A stretch of DNA of 64,000 nucleotides from positions 1 to 64,000 of the forward strand of contig JANQPT010000002.1 of the NCBI GenBank assembly GCA_028285345.1, written 5' to 3'. Position 1 is the first letter of the stretch; each line of letters opens with the position of its first letter. Origin of the DNA: Planctomycetales bacterium. Its GTDB lineage: Bacteria > Planctomycetota > Planctomycetia > Planctomycetales > Planctomycetaceae. The position numbers and the translations under genes were made by a program. The notes below the pieces were generated by a model, which saw only the letters and a list, made by a program, of their open reading frames with translations, did not search any database and was not told the origin of the DNA. Shown here piece after piece: positions 1-9,117 of this stretch.

Positions 1-1
1 G

Positions 2-886
2 GCGGCGGTCTATTTCTTTCCGGCGCGCAACGGCTCGCACCGCTGGGTTCCGCTGGGCTTGATGAACTTTCAGCCGTCGGAATTGGCCAAGCTGGCGTAT
101 ATCCTGGCGCTAGCCCGCTATTTGATGTACCGCGCCAATTACCGGCAACTGACCGGGCTGCTGGTGCCGTTTCTGATCTCGCTGGTTCCGCTGGTCATGA
201 TTTTGCGCGAGCCCGATTTGGGAACGGCGATGCTGATTCTGCCGGTGTTGTATGCCATGCTCTTCGCCGCCGGCGCTCGACCGGTACATCTGGCGGCGAT
301 TGCCGGTTTGGGAATCGCAGTGCTGCCGCTGTTATGGTTGGGGATGAGTGCCGAGCAGAAGTCGCGGGTAGTCACGCTGTTCGTCCAACAGGACGCGGGC
401 CGCGCGCCGTCGGGGGATGGCTATCACCTGCACCAATCAAAGCAAGTCGTCGCGCTGGGCGGCGTGTGGGGCAGCCAAGTGACGGGGATCGCGGTCGACG
501 ATCCGCACGCCTACCACCTGCCGGCGGCGCGGACTGATTTTATCTTCTGCATGATCGGCGAGCGGTGGGGTCTGGTCGGCTGCGCCGCGATGTTGCTGGG
601 TTACCTGGTGCTATTCGGGCGGGGACTGGCGATTGCGGCTGCGACGCGCGAACCGTTCGGCCGGCTGATTGCGGTCGGGATCGTCTCGTTACTCGCGGCA
701 CAAACGGCGATCAACACCGGCATGGTCGTAGGTTTGATGCCGATCACCGGTTTGACCTTGCCGCTGGCCAGCTACGGCGGCTCGAGCCTGCTGTTCACCT
801 GCGTGGCGTTGGGCCTGCTGATGAACGTCGCTCTGCGCCCCGGCTATCAGATTTCGGCAGAGCCGTTTCGGTTTGCGAAAGCGTGA
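2..886 (+). CDS. FtsW/RodA/SpoVE-family peptidoglycan polymerase, 5' end outside window
   Basis: This is the C-terminal 294 residues of a SEDS-family protein; the reading frame is open back to the first base, so the start lies upstream. SEDS proteins polymerise lipid II into glycan strands in the cytoplasmic membrane, with a class B PBP as partner. The sequence shows the family marks: [10 protein letters not shown] followed by the FQPSE-AK motif, several hydrophobic segments, a long periplasmic loop ending in RTDFIF--IGE, and the C-terminal [10 protein letters not shown] motif. Whether it is RodA (elongation) or FtsW (division) cannot be decided from this part. Planctomycetes often keep few division genes, which makes the choice of interest. 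The gene ends at TGA and is followed by a convergent gene. Confidence 0.9.
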   Translation, partial: AAVYFFPARNGSHRWVPLGLMNFQPSELAKLAYILALARYLMYRANYRQLTGLLVPFLISLVPLVMILREPDLGTAMLILPVLYAMLFAAGARPVHLAAIAGLGIAVLPLLWLGMSAEQKSRVVTLFVQQDAGRAPSGDGYHLHQSKQVVALGGVWGSQVTGIAVDDPHAYHLPAARTDFIFCMIGERWGLVGCAAMLLGYLVLFGRGLAIAAATREPFGRLIAVGIVSLLAAQTAINTGMVVGLMPITGLTLPLASYGGSSLLFTCVALGLLMNVALRPGYQISAEPFRFAKA

Positions 887-987
887 TAGCTTGTCGCAAC
901 GCAGATCGCGATCTCAATCACGTCAAGGTCACGTCGACCGACGTTCTAGAGCAATGCCTCGTTACCGTGTTTCTGAGGCAGGTTCAC

Positions 988-1833
988 CTATTCGGGTTGT
1001 TGGAGATAAACAGTTGGCCGTGTTCCGCCGGATCCATCCCAGTCGACCGTAAACCCATTTTCTTGAAATGCGTTAACAATCAGCCAGCCAACCCGTTCCA
1101 TGTCTTTCGGTTGACCTGCGGGAGCACCCCAAAAAGCGAGAGTTAGTTGGCTGGTTTGTTTGGCGCGCTCTGAGTCTTGGCGCGTATAGAAGCAGATTCC
1201 CTGGAGACCTGCATCAGTGCCGCCGCGATCGCGAAAATCCGCTGCACAATCGGTCAAGCCGTCCTCTTGAGTGTAACCCGCGTCCTGAAGTGTGACTAAA
1301 CCAACTTCTGATAGCTGATCAAGAATCGAGCTTATTCGACGCTTGGTACTGTGCCATAGTTTATTCGTCATCTTGATGGGCTGAGGTTTAGGCGGCGGTC
1401 GTTCGGGCACCGGCTCTCCCGTAACACGCGAAAGCAGTTCTTGGGCTTCTGGTGTCATCCCATTGGCGACGATGTGTATCCCGTGATCATCACGAGTATC
1501 TGGATTTGCACCTGCATCAAGAAGTAGCTGAATTGGTTCTACGGACGGAGAAAACTCTGCAGCGAGATAGAGCGGCGTGCGGCCGCCACCTCCCAACGAC
1601 TCCAACGGGCTACCGGCATCGATAAGCAGTCGCATCACGGAAAGGATTTGGCTCAGATCCGCCGTGTTTGCCCCCATTGCGGCACAATGCAGGGCCGTAA
1701 ATCCAAATTCGTTCTTTGTGGCCAGCCTTGCGCCCGCCTCAAGACAAGCGCGTGTCGTCTCGAGGTCGCCGTTCCGAGCGGCATCGAATATCTGGGACGG
1801 TTTCACAATCGACCTCATCGTAAGTTTCGCCAT
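988..1833 (-). CDS. Ankyrin-repeat protein with C-terminal DUF6891-like domain
   Basis: The protein has 281 residues and no signal peptide. Residues about 10-150 hold ankyrin repeats, visible as NGDLETTRACLEAGA, FGFTALHCAA, GRTPLYLAAE and LLLDAGANPDTRD. The remaining part, from about residue 175, reads like the DUF6891 family: a helical start (DQLSEVGLVTLQDAGYTQED), an ICFYTRQDSERA motif, a beta strand LTLAFWGAP and a final FTVDWDGSG segment. Ankyrin repeats usually bind protein partners; the function of the second domain is unknown to me. The family assignment is from memory of the motif pattern. The gene is convergent with the RodA-like gene, and the gene upstream on its strand starts about 50 bp away, so it could be the end of a short operon. 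Confidence 0.75.
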   Translation of the reverse strand: MAKLTMRSIVKPSQIFDAARNGDLETTRACLEAGARLATKNEFGFTALHCAAMGANTADLSQILSVMRLLIDAGSPLESLGGGGRTPLYLAAEFSPSVEPIQLLLDAGANPDTRDDHGIHIVANGMTPEAQELLSRVTGEPVPERPPPKPQPIKMTNKLWHSTKRRISSILDQLSEVGLVTLQDAGYTQEDGLTDCAADFRDRGGTDAGLQGICFYTRQDSERAKQTSQLTLAFWGAPAGQPKDMERVGWLIVNAFQENGFTVDWDGSGGTRPTVYLQQPE

Positions 1834-1884
1834 ACGACATCCTTCAGGTCTTTCTGAGCCGCCGCCAGTTCGTCGATGGGTACG

Positions 1885-2169
1885 TCAACCCTCAACAATC
1901 TCCACACCCTTCCAAAACGCGATATGCCCCACGATGTGACGCGCTTCGTCTTTGGGGTCGGCGTAATACCACGCCGCGTCGTGGTTGGTCTCATCCTCGA
2001 CGGCAAGCGAATAGTAGTTCGCGGTCCCTTTCCAGGAACAGAAGGTCGTCGTCTCACTCTGCTTTAAGTGCTCCGACTTCACGGAGTGTTCCGGAAAATA
2101 ATGATTCCCCTCGACGACGACGGTGACGTCCGATTCGGCGATGACGACTCCGTTCCAAACGGCTTTCAT
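1885..2169 (-). CDS. DUF427 domain-containing protein
   Basis: A small cytosolic protein of 94 residues. It matches the DUF427 pattern: the opening MKAVWNGVVIAESD, the FP motif (NHYFPEHSV), the TTFCSWKGTANYYSL segment and the closing HIAFWKGVEI. The biochemical role of DUF427 is not established. The start at 2169 is chosen because an AAGGAAG ribosome binding site lies directly upstream; a longer open frame to 2430 runs into the neighbouring DUF1501 gene and is not needed by the family. Confidence 0.88.
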   Translation of the reverse strand: MKAVWNGVVIAESDVTVVVEGNHYFPEHSVKSEHLKQSETTTFCSWKGTANYYSLAVEDETNHDAAWYYADPKDEARHIVGHIAFWKGVEIVEG

Positions 2170-2218
2170 GGGGGCTTCCTTGATCGAAGTTAATGTGCTG
2201 ATCAGATGTGTGGACGTT

Positions 2219-3637
2219 TCAAACCGAGCGTGCCGTCGAGCCGGCGCGGAGCAATTCGGGAATCGGCTCGCCGTCGCTGAGCATGATCGGGATCGGCCGT
2301 CCCGAGTAATCGTCAAACATGGTGTTCCGGTAGTCGACGCCCAAATGATGATAGAGCGTCGCCAAAAAATCTCCGCGGCCGACAATCCGCTCCGTGGCAT
2401 CTTCGCCGCGAGTGTCCGTCGCGCCCACAACTTGCCCGGTCTTCATGCCGCCGCCCGCAAACAAGATCGACGTCGCCCGCGGCCAGTGGTCGCGGCCCGG
2501 TTGCATGGTGCCTGTCGGGGCGCTGGCAATGCGTTTCCCGGTGCTCTTTTGGTGATTGATCTTCGGTGTGCGGCCGAATTCGCCCGTCACCACCACCATC
2601 ACGCGGCGGTCAAGACCGCGCTCATAGATGTCTTCGACGAGTGCCGCGACGGCACGATCCATAAATTGCAGCCGGTACTTAATCGCTTCAAAGCAGTTGG
2701 CGTTGACCGCATGGTCGTCCCAATTGCCGACGCCGCCGCAGAGGTCGCCGCTGAATTGCGCGGTCACCAAATCAACGCCCGCTTCGACCAACCGGCGGGC
2801 CAATAGCAGTTGCTGCCCCCAACGGTTGCGTCCGTACCGCTCGCGCGTCGCAGCGTCTTCCTGCCGAATGTCAAAGGCGCGCGTCGCTTCCGATCCCGTG
2901 AGCACGTTGAATGCCTGCTGTTCAAATGCGTCGAGCGCCTGCATGCGGTCAAGATGGTCGGCCTGGGCTTTTAAGCGGTCGAGCTGCTGTCGCAGGCCGA
3001 TCCGCCGGCGGAGATTGTTCGATGTTGCTTCGTCGACCGAAGTCACGTTTGGAACCGAAAACGACTCCTGGTTCGGATCGCCGTGAACCGCAAAGACTTC
3101 GTAGGCGTTCCCAAGATATGCCGGCCCCGAGTAATTCACCGGGCCGACGCCGACGTAGTTTGGGAGCTGACGCGTAACGTCGTACCGCAGCCGGTGTGTG
3201 ATCGATAGCAGATCCGGATAGAGCGGTTGCTGCCGCAGCACGCGTTCGGGAAATCCCGTCAGCAACTGGTGCGTTCCCTGCTGATGGCAGAAACCGGTAT
3301 GCACCATCGAACGCAAGATCGAAAAGCGATCGGCGACACGGGCATGGTGCGGCAGGAGTTCACACAACCGCACGCCGGGAACATTGGTATCGATCGGTTC
3401 ATACGGTCCGCGATAGGCACTCGATGCGAGCGGCTTGGGGTCGTATGTCTCCAGATGGCTGTGTCCGCCCGGCAGCCAAACGAGAATTAGTGCGGTCGGT
3501 TTCTGATCGTTGCCGGTCTCAGCTGCGCGAGACCGGCTCTGCAGAAGCCCCGCCAACGACAGGGTCGAGAATCCACCCAATCCGAATCGCAGGACTTCGC
3601 GTCTGTGTAAATTCGGCGGCTGAGACGTCCGGGACAT
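2219..3637 (-). CDS. DUF1501 domain-containing protein with Tat leader
   Basis: A protein of 472 residues of the DUF1501 family, which belongs to the alkaline-phosphatase-like/sulfatase-like fold and is greatly expanded in Planctomycetes. The N-terminus carries a twin-arginine leader (RREVLRFGLGG then a hydrophobic stretch), so export in folded form is expected. Family landmarks are LVWLPGGHSHLETYDPKP, HTGFCHQQGTHQLLTG, VTAQFSGD followed by WDDHA, VVVTGEFGRTPKIN, and GRDHWP. DUF1501 genes usually pair with DUF1549/DUF1553 genes for surface proteins involved in polysaccharide use; no such partner is next to this copy. Its exact substrate is unknown. Confidence 0.92.
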   Translation of the reverse strand: MSRTSQPPNLHRREVLRFGLGGFSTLSLAGLLQSRSRAAETGNDQKPTALILVWLPGGHSHLETYDPKPLASSAYRGPYEPIDTNVPGVRLCELLPHHARVADRFSILRSMVHTGFCHQQGTHQLLTGFPERVLRQQPLYPDLLSITHRLRYDVTRQLPNYVGVGPVNYSGPAYLGNAYEVFAVHGDPNQESFSVPNVTSVDEATSNNLRRRIGLRQQLDRLKAQADHLDRMQALDAFEQQAFNVLTGSEATRAFDIRQEDAATRERYGRNRWGQQLLLARRLVEAGVDLVTAQFSGDLCGGVGNWDDHAVNANCFEAIKYRLQFMDRAVAALVEDIYERGLDRRVMVVVTGEFGRTPKINHQKSTGKRIASAPTGTMQPGRDHWPRATSILFAGGGMKTGQVVGATDTRGEDATERIVGRGDFLATLYHHLGVDYRNTMFDDYSGRPIPIMLSDGEPIPELLRAGSTARSV

Positions 3638-3945
3638 CGAGAATACCGTTTACTAATGGGCAATTCAGTCGGTATCAACCCAAACATTCTCCCCGATCGA
3701 GCAGGTTCAATCAATAGCTCGGCACAACGCAACCGGCAGGGTCCATGCCGTCGAGTCAACATGGACCGCATCCACCACGAGGTTGCGGGGATCCCTTCAC
3801 TGTTATTTCATCGTTCGATGGGACAATCGGGTGGTGAAGTTTGCCGCAATTGTTCGGGAATCGGGATCATTGAGTGACATCAGCGCGACGTTGACGGTAA
3901 GATGAAAGTTGGCCATTCACGAGACGAATTTCAAGGAAATTGACC
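3638..3945. other. Divergent intergenic region
   Basis: About 308 bases separate the DUF1501 gene (minus strand) from the large PQQ-propeller gene (plus strand). The region must hold both promoters, but I could not pick out a convincing -35/-10 pair. A ribosome binding site AAGGAA at 3933-3938 belongs to the gene on the right. No RNA gene or repeat was seen. Confidence 0.5.
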
Positions 3946-6900
3946 ATGAAACGGGCGGGTTTCATTTGCATGCTGTTGTGCGGGATTTCACTCTCACAGT
4001 TTGTAACGGTCAGCGCCGGCGACTGGCCGACTTGGCGGCACGACGCAGAGCGGAGCGGAGCCACAACTGATCAACTTCCCGCGGAGTTGCATCTGCAATG
4101 GACGCTGCAATTGCCGCCCACAGAACCCGCCTGGCAGGAAGACGCGCGTCTGCAGTTCGACGCAAGTTACGAACCGATCGTCGCCGGCAAGCGGATGTAC
4201 ATCGCATCGCCGAACAACGACTCGCTCACAGCATACGACGCGACCAGTGGAGACGAGCAATGGAAGTTTTTTGCCGGAGGTCCGATTCGTTTCGCGCCGG
4301 TGTTCACGGGCGGGCGTCTTTACTTCGGCGCCGATGATGGCTGCTTTTACTGTGTCAATGCGGAATCAGGCAAGCAAATCTGGAAATACGACGCGGCACC
4401 GTCGAACCGCAAAGTGATCGGCAACGGCCGGCTGGCTTCGGTCTGGCCGATGCGGGGCGGACCGGTGCTGCGGGACGGCAAGATTTACTTCACCGTCGGC
4501 GTCTGGCCGTTTGAAGGGGTACTGCTCTACACGCTCGATCTCAACAGCGCCAAAGACGCGGAAGGACGGCCGCAATTCACCAGCCGCACGCTCAAAGACG
4601 TTGCGCCGCAAGGCTACGCGATCGCCACCGACGCAAACCTGTTCTTCCCTTGCGGACGTGCCAAAGTGGCTGCAATGGAGCGCAATTCCGGAAAGCCGGT
4701 CGGACTCAACTACGACTCACGCGGCAAAACCGACTATCACGCGATTGCCGTCGGCGATTGGATGTTTCACGGCAACGCAATTTACAACGTCAAAGAAAAG
4801 TTGTTGGCATCGGTTGCGGCGAGCAGTCCCGTGATCGACGGCAACATCGCCTACGCCGGACAGGCGGCCAAACTCGTCGCCTACGATCTGGCCAATCCGC
4901 AGTTCACCGAGACCAAAGACCGTCGCGGACGACCGGTCAAGCGGCTGTCGCTCGCCAAGAAGTGGGAACTGGCCGTCAACGAAAATCCCGGCAAGACTAA
5001 GGAAGAATCGGCGAAGTGGGCAGCAGAACATCCGCTGAGAGTGTTCCTCAAAGCGGGCAACCGCCTCTACGGCTACCAGTCGGGAAACCTGTTTGCGGTT
5101 GATCTCCCCAGTGACGACAATCCCGCAAAAGTGGTCTGGTCATATCCACTTGAGGGCACCCCGACGTCGATGCTCGCGGCAGACGATCGACTGTTCGTCG
5201 TGACAAAGGCCGGCAAAGTCCTCTGTCTTGGTGCCGATCAGGTCGAACCGCGGCACCATCAAGCTGTGCCGACTGAAATCGCCGCTGCCAAACCGGCCGT
5301 ACAGGGACGCGCCGCCGAAATGCTGAAGCACGCGCCGTCCGACGTCGGCTACGCGCTGGTGATGGGCTTCAATCGCGGCGATCTGATTGGCGAGATCATC
5401 AAGCAGTCGAAGTTCCCCGTTATCGCCATCGACCGCGATCCAATGAAGGTCGACGCCCTGCGGCGGAAGATGGATGCCGCCGGACTATACGGCACGCGGA
5501 TATCTGCGCACGTCGGCAGTCCGCTGCATTTCGGATTGCCTCCCTACCTCGCCTCAATCATCACGTCCGAGGACGCCGAAGCGGGCGAGTTTCACAATCC
5601 GGATGAGATACTGCGGAATATCTATCGGATCCTGCGACCGTACGGCGGCACGGCCTATTTGGAGACATCGGACATCGAGCACGACATGCTCAAGCTATTG
5701 GTGATGGGACTGCCCAAGGTAGAGGTCCGTCGCGTCGGTGAACTGTCGGGACTGACTCGCGCAGGCGCACTTCCCAATAGCGCTGATTGGACGCACGAAT
5801 ACGGCGACGCTTCGAACACGCTGATGTCGCGAGACAAACTGGTCAAAGCACCGCTGGGCGTCCTCTGGTTCGGCGGACCGGCGGGCAGCGGCGATCTGTT
5901 CTACAATCGGCATTATTGGGGCCCCAGCCTTGCCGTGATCGGCGGGCGGATGTTCCTGCAAGGTCCCGACAAGCTCTCGGCGGTCGACATCTATACCGGA
6001 CGATTGCTGTGGCAAGTTTCACTCAATGATCCCTCGATCAAGGGACGCGAAGGACGCCTGCCGGGCCGTCGCGGGAATGACTTTGAGGAGATCATCGCCG
6101 GATTCAACTTCGTGGCAGTCGAGGACGGCATCTATTTGGCGGACGACCGCATCTGTCGCCGCTATGATCCCGCGACCGGCGAAGTGCTCTCAGAATTTAC
6201 GCTGACCGAAGACGAAGGCCGCTGGGGACGGTTTCGCATTTACGAAGATTTGCTGGTCGCCGAAGTTTTTCGTGACGTCGAAGGCAAGGGCAATCTGCCG
6301 GTCGAACTCCGCGCCGTCAATCGCAACAGCGGCGATCTGGTGTGGAAGAAGGAGGCCAAGTTCAGCTTCCCGTTCTTCGCGATTAACGGCGGCAAGATTT
6401 ATGCCTTCGATGGCATGATCGAGGACCTGTATCTCGACTGGAAGCGGCGGGGCAAGATTCCCAAGGCGGGCCCGGACCGCGATCTGGTTTCGCTGGACGT
6501 CCGGACCGGTGAGCAACTCTGGCGGTACACGACCGACATGATCGTCACCTGGCTCTCCTACTCGCAGGAGAACGACGTGCTGATGGTCTCCAACAACAAG
6601 GGCATGATCGCCTATCGCGGCAAAAACGGCAAAGAGCTGTGGCGGAAATACTCCACCGGCAAAGGTTTCGCCGGGCATCCGGAGAACCTGTGGGACCGCG
6701 TCATTTTGTGGAAAGACCAAGTGCTCGACCAGCGCGGGCCTGGGTTGGCGTATGACATTCAAACCGGCGAGTCGGTCAAACGCAAACACCCGATCACCGG
6801 CGAGGAGATCGATTGGGAATTTACCAAGAAGGGGCACCACTGCAACTACGCGATCGCCAACGAACACTTGATGACGTTCCGCGCCGGCGACGCCGGTTTT

Positions 6901-7614
6901 TGCGATGTTTCGACCGGGACGACCGGCCGCTTGACCGGTTTCCGTTCCGGCTGCCGCAACAGCCTGATCCCCGCCGGCGGCGTGCTCAACGCCCCCAATA
7001 TGGCCCACGGCTGCGTCTGCGGCTATTCGATTTTCACATCATTGGCACTGGTGCACGTGCCGGAAGCAGAGTTGTGGACCTACAGCCCGCTCGCCAAACG
7101 GGATGAGCCGCCGAAGAAGTTCGCGATCAACTTCGGCGCCCCGGGCGACCGTGTCGATGAGCAGGGAACGATGTGGCTCGATTATCCCAACATCGGCGGC
7201 TCTTCTCCCGACGTTAATATCAAACTGACCGGCGAAAACCTGCGCTACTTCCGCAACCACTCCGAACAGGTCGAAGGCAAGGGACTCAAATGGGTCGCCG
7301 CGTCGGGGGTGGAAGGGGCAAACGAGATCACAATCACGATCCCCGGCCGCGCCAAAGAGGAGCGGAATTACACCGTCCGTCTGCACTTCGTCGAACCGGC
7401 CGATACGTCGGAGGGCCACCGCCGTTTCAGCGTTTCGCTGCAAGGCAAACCGGTGCACAGCGACCTCGACATCGTCAAACAGGCCAAAGGCCGGAGCCGG
7501 GCGTTGGTGGAAGAATTCACCGCGGTGCCGATTGCGGGTGAATTGAAAATCAAGCTCGAAGCAACCGCCGGTCTGCCGGTGCTGTGCGGGGTGGAGATTC
7601 ACGCGGAGGAGTAA
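3946..7614 (+). CDS. Large exported PQQ-like beta-propeller protein with embedded methyltransferase-like domain and C-terminal malectin-like domain
   Basis: The protein has 1222 residues and a signal peptide (MKRAGFICMLLCGISL up to VSAGDW). ATG at 3946 is preferred over TTG at 3940 because AAGGAA lies seven bases upstream. Residues about 30-430 form a PQQ-type propeller (repeated YIASPNNDSLTAYDATSGDEQW, LYFGADDGCFYCVNAESGKQIW style blades). Residues about 450-600 resemble a Rossmann SAM methyltransferase (ALVMGFNRGDLIGEI, VIAIDRDPMKV, ILRNIYRILRPYGGTAYLE), but the glycine-rich SAM loop is degenerate. A second propeller follows at about 620-1080 (LSAVDIYTGRLLWQV, LVSLDVRTGEQLWRY). The last 130 residues look like a carbohydrate-binding malectin-like sandwich ending in GVEIHAEE. 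Being exported, it probably does not methylate with SAM; a binding or scaffold role is more likely. Confidence 0.85.
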   Translation: MKRAGFICMLLCGISLSQFVTVSAGDWPTWRHDAERSGATTDQLPAELHLQWTLQLPPTEPAWQEDARLQFDASYEPIVAGKRMYIASPNNDSLTAYDATSGDEQWKFFAGGPIRFAPVFTGGRLYFGADDGCFYCVNAESGKQIWKYDAAPSNRKVIGNGRLASVWPMRGGPVLRDGKIYFTVGVWPFEGVLLYTLDLNSAKDAEGRPQFTSRTLKDVAPQGYAIATDANLFFPCGRAKVAAMERNSGKPVGLNYDSRGKTDYHAIAVGDWMFHGNAIYNVKEKLLASVAASSPVIDGNIAYAGQAAKLVAYDLANPQFTETKDRRGRPVKRLSLAKKWELAVNENPGKTKEESAKWAAEHPLRVFLKAGNRLYGYQSGNLFAVDLPSDDNPAKVVWSYPLEGTPTSMLAADDRLFVVTKAGKVLCLGADQVEPRHHQAVPTEIAAAKPAVQGRAAEMLKHAPSDVGYALVMGFNRGDLIGEIIKQSKFPVIAIDRDPMKVDALRRKMDAAGLYGTRISAHVGSPLHFGLPPYLASIITSEDAEAGEFHNPDEILRNIYRILRPYGGTAYLETSDIEHDMLKLLVMGLPKVEVRRVGELSGLTRAGALPNSADWTHEYGDASNTLMSRDKLVKAPLGVLWFGGPAGSGDLFYNRHYWGPSLAVIGGRMFLQGPDKLSAVDIYTGRLLWQVSLNDPSIKGREGRLPGRRGNDFEEIIAGFNFVAVEDGIYLADDRICRRYDPATGEVLSEFTLTEDEGRWGRFRIYEDLLVAEVFRDVEGKGNLPVELRAVNRNSGDLVWKKEAKFSFPFFAINGGKIYAFDGMIEDLYLDWKRRGKIPKAGPDRDLVSLDVRTGEQLWRYTTDMIVTWLSYSQENDVLMVSNNKGMIAYRGKNGKELWRKYSTGKGFAGHPENLWDRVILWKDQVLDQRGPGLAYDIQTGESVKRKHPITGEEIDWEFTKKGHHCNYAIANEHLMTFRAGDAGFCDVSTGTTGRLTGFRSGCRNSLIPAGGVLNAPNMAHGCVCGYSIFTSLALVHVPEAELWTYSPLAKRDEPPKKFAINFGAPGDRVDEQGTMWLDYPNIGGSSPDVNIKLTGENLRYFRNHSEQVEGKGLKWVAASGVEGANEITITIPGRAKEERNYTVRLHFVEPADTSEGHRRFSVSLQGKPVHSDLDIVKQAKGRSRALVEEFTAVPIAGELKIKLEATAGLPVLCGVEIHAEE

Positions 7615-7629
7615 TCGCCCCAAGCTCAC

Positions 7630-7798
7630 CCCCGTTCCCAAACTCCGTTTGGGAACGCACCTCCGCGAAGCTCTGCTTCGCTTCCTCTAGGAATGACGTC
7701 CAATCGCAATCCTCACGCGAAGCCGGAGCTTCGAGAAATTGCGTTCCGAAACTGGAGTTTCGGAACGAGATTATGTGCGCGGGAGTTTGGGAACGAGT
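7630..7798. repeat. REP-like array of small hairpins
   Basis: A run of short perfect inverted repeats: CGTTCCCAAAC-TCC-GTTTGGGAACG at 7633-7657, GCGAAGC-TCT-GCTTCGC at 7665-7681, GAAGC-CGGA-GCTTC at 7719-7732 and CGTTCCGAAACT-GG-AGTTTCGGAACG at 7742-7766, closed by GGGAGTTTGGGAACGAG at 7781-7797, which is complementary to the first hairpin. The 'gttccc...gggaacg' type is a dispersed REP/MITE-like family I associate with planctomycete and cyanobacterial genomes. It fills the gap between two convergent genes and could also end both transcripts. Confidence 0.85.
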
Positions 7799-7803
7799 AG
7801 TTG

Positions 7804-8886
7804 CTACCCGACGTGCTTCAAAAACGACACCCGCCCCGTCGGCACCCATTCCGCCACATAGATGTTCCCGTCGCGGTCAAACGCCGCGTCGTGGGGGTGG
7901 ATGAACTTGCCGTCCTGCCATTGCTTGGGATGTTTGCGGACGTTAAAGCCGTCCAGGACCTTTTTACGCCATGCCGCGTCGTCGCCCAAGTGCGTGATCA
8001 GCGTGTTGTTTTTGTCGAACAGCGAAATCCGCGCGTGCAGGTCGGGCACCATCAAGATCTCGCCGCGGATGTCGACGTCGGCGGGGAACAGCACGTCGAA
8101 CATGAATTCGATGTGCTCGCCGTCGAGCGTGAAGTATTGCATGCGCCCGTTGGCCCGGTCGGCGACGATCAGGCTCGGCTCGCGGCCGGGGCGGGCGTCC
8201 AGCCATTGGCCGTGCGGGGTCGACATTTGCCCTTTGTCGCGACCCTTGCCGCCCCAAGTGCGGACGTAATTGTCATCCTTGTCGTATTGGTGCAGATACG
8301 ACGACCCGTAACCGTCGCCGATGTAATAGCCGCCGTCGGGACCGAAACAGATGTTCGTCGGGCTGTATTTCTCGCCGTTGTCGTACTTGCCCGATTCCTT
8401 CGGCGTCGGCTTGACCCACACCGTCTCCCCTTTGAGCGTCGTCTTGGCCGTCGTGGCGAGGCTCGTGTTGGAAAGGTACAAAAACTCGTCGCCCCCTTCC
8501 TTGCGGACGTCGATTCCGTGCCCCGCGCCGTGATATTCCTTGCCGAACGACCGCACAAATTTGCCGCTCGGATCGAACACGGCGATCGCATCCATCGGCT
8601 CCCCGCCCCGCTTGCGGTGCTTGATGTAGATCAGCCCTTCCTCGTCGACACAGACGCCGTGCGTGTCGCCCCATTGAATGTGGTCGGGCACTTCACCGAA
8701 GTGGTGGTCGCACTCGTAGGTGAACTCGCCCTGCCCCACCCGCGCCCGTTTGCTGCCGGCTTTGTCACTGGCATTCAAAATGAGCGGCCCGCTCGCAGAC
8801 GTTACCGCTGCCGCAGCGGCGCCGGCCATACCAGCAGTTTTCAAAAAATCACGACGAGAGCTGTTCGAAGTTTTCGGTGCGGACAT
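7804..8886 (-). CDS. NHL-repeat six-bladed beta-propeller protein with Tat leader
   Basis: A protein of 360 residues. The N-terminus is a Tat signal (SSRRDFLKTAGMAGAAAAAV), so it should be exported folded. The rest is an NHL-type propeller, seen in repeats such as HGVCVDEEGLIYI, IAVFDPSGKFVRSFG, NICFGPDGGYYIGDG, VRTWGGKGRDKGQMSTPHG and HPHDAAFDRDGNIYVAEW. Such proteins in Planctomycetes are usually annotated as twin-arginine-translocated 6-bladed propellers related to the lyase part of peptidylglycine amidating enzymes; catalytic activity is unproven. The gene ends 5 bases after the hairpin array and is convergent with the large PQQ gene. Confidence 0.88.
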   Translation of the reverse strand: MSAPKTSNSSRRDFLKTAGMAGAAAAAVTSASGPLILNASDKAGSKRARVGQGEFTYECDHHFGEVPDHIQWGDTHGVCVDEEGLIYIKHRKRGGEPMDAIAVFDPSGKFVRSFGKEYHGAGHGIDVRKEGGDEFLYLSNTSLATTAKTTLKGETVWVKPTPKESGKYDNGEKYSPTNICFGPDGGYYIGDGYGSSYLHQYDKDDNYVRTWGGKGRDKGQMSTPHGQWLDARPGREPSLIVADRANGRMQYFTLDGEHIEFMFDVLFPADVDIRGEILMVPDLHARISLFDKNNTLITHLGDDAAWRKKVLDGFNVRKHPKQWQDGKFIHPHDAAFDRDGNIYVAEWVPTGRVSFLKHVG

Positions 8887-9117
8887 GTTCAGATGGCCTT
8901 CATGATTTCGCGGATCGGTTGCGGGTTTTGGTATGTTGTCATCTTATCGAGTTCGGTGATCGATGGCGAGATTTGCCCGACACTCACTGATTCACCGCTC
9001 CGTTATGTGGGACCTGCCGAAATAAGGATTCCCGACTGTTCAGTTGACGAACCGGACCGTGGTGCGGACACTTGGTGACGTTTGACTTGATCATTGACTC
9101 GCCAGGATTCAGAGACC

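Noticed and set aside
2170..2430. Longer N-terminus for the DUF427 protein.
   Set aside because: It would overlap the DUF1501 gene and lacks family likeness, whereas ATG at 2169 has a good ribosome binding site.
7801..9078. Plus-strand open frame of 425 codons.
   Set aside because: It lies opposite the NHL-repeat gene, has no motif and no ribosome binding site.
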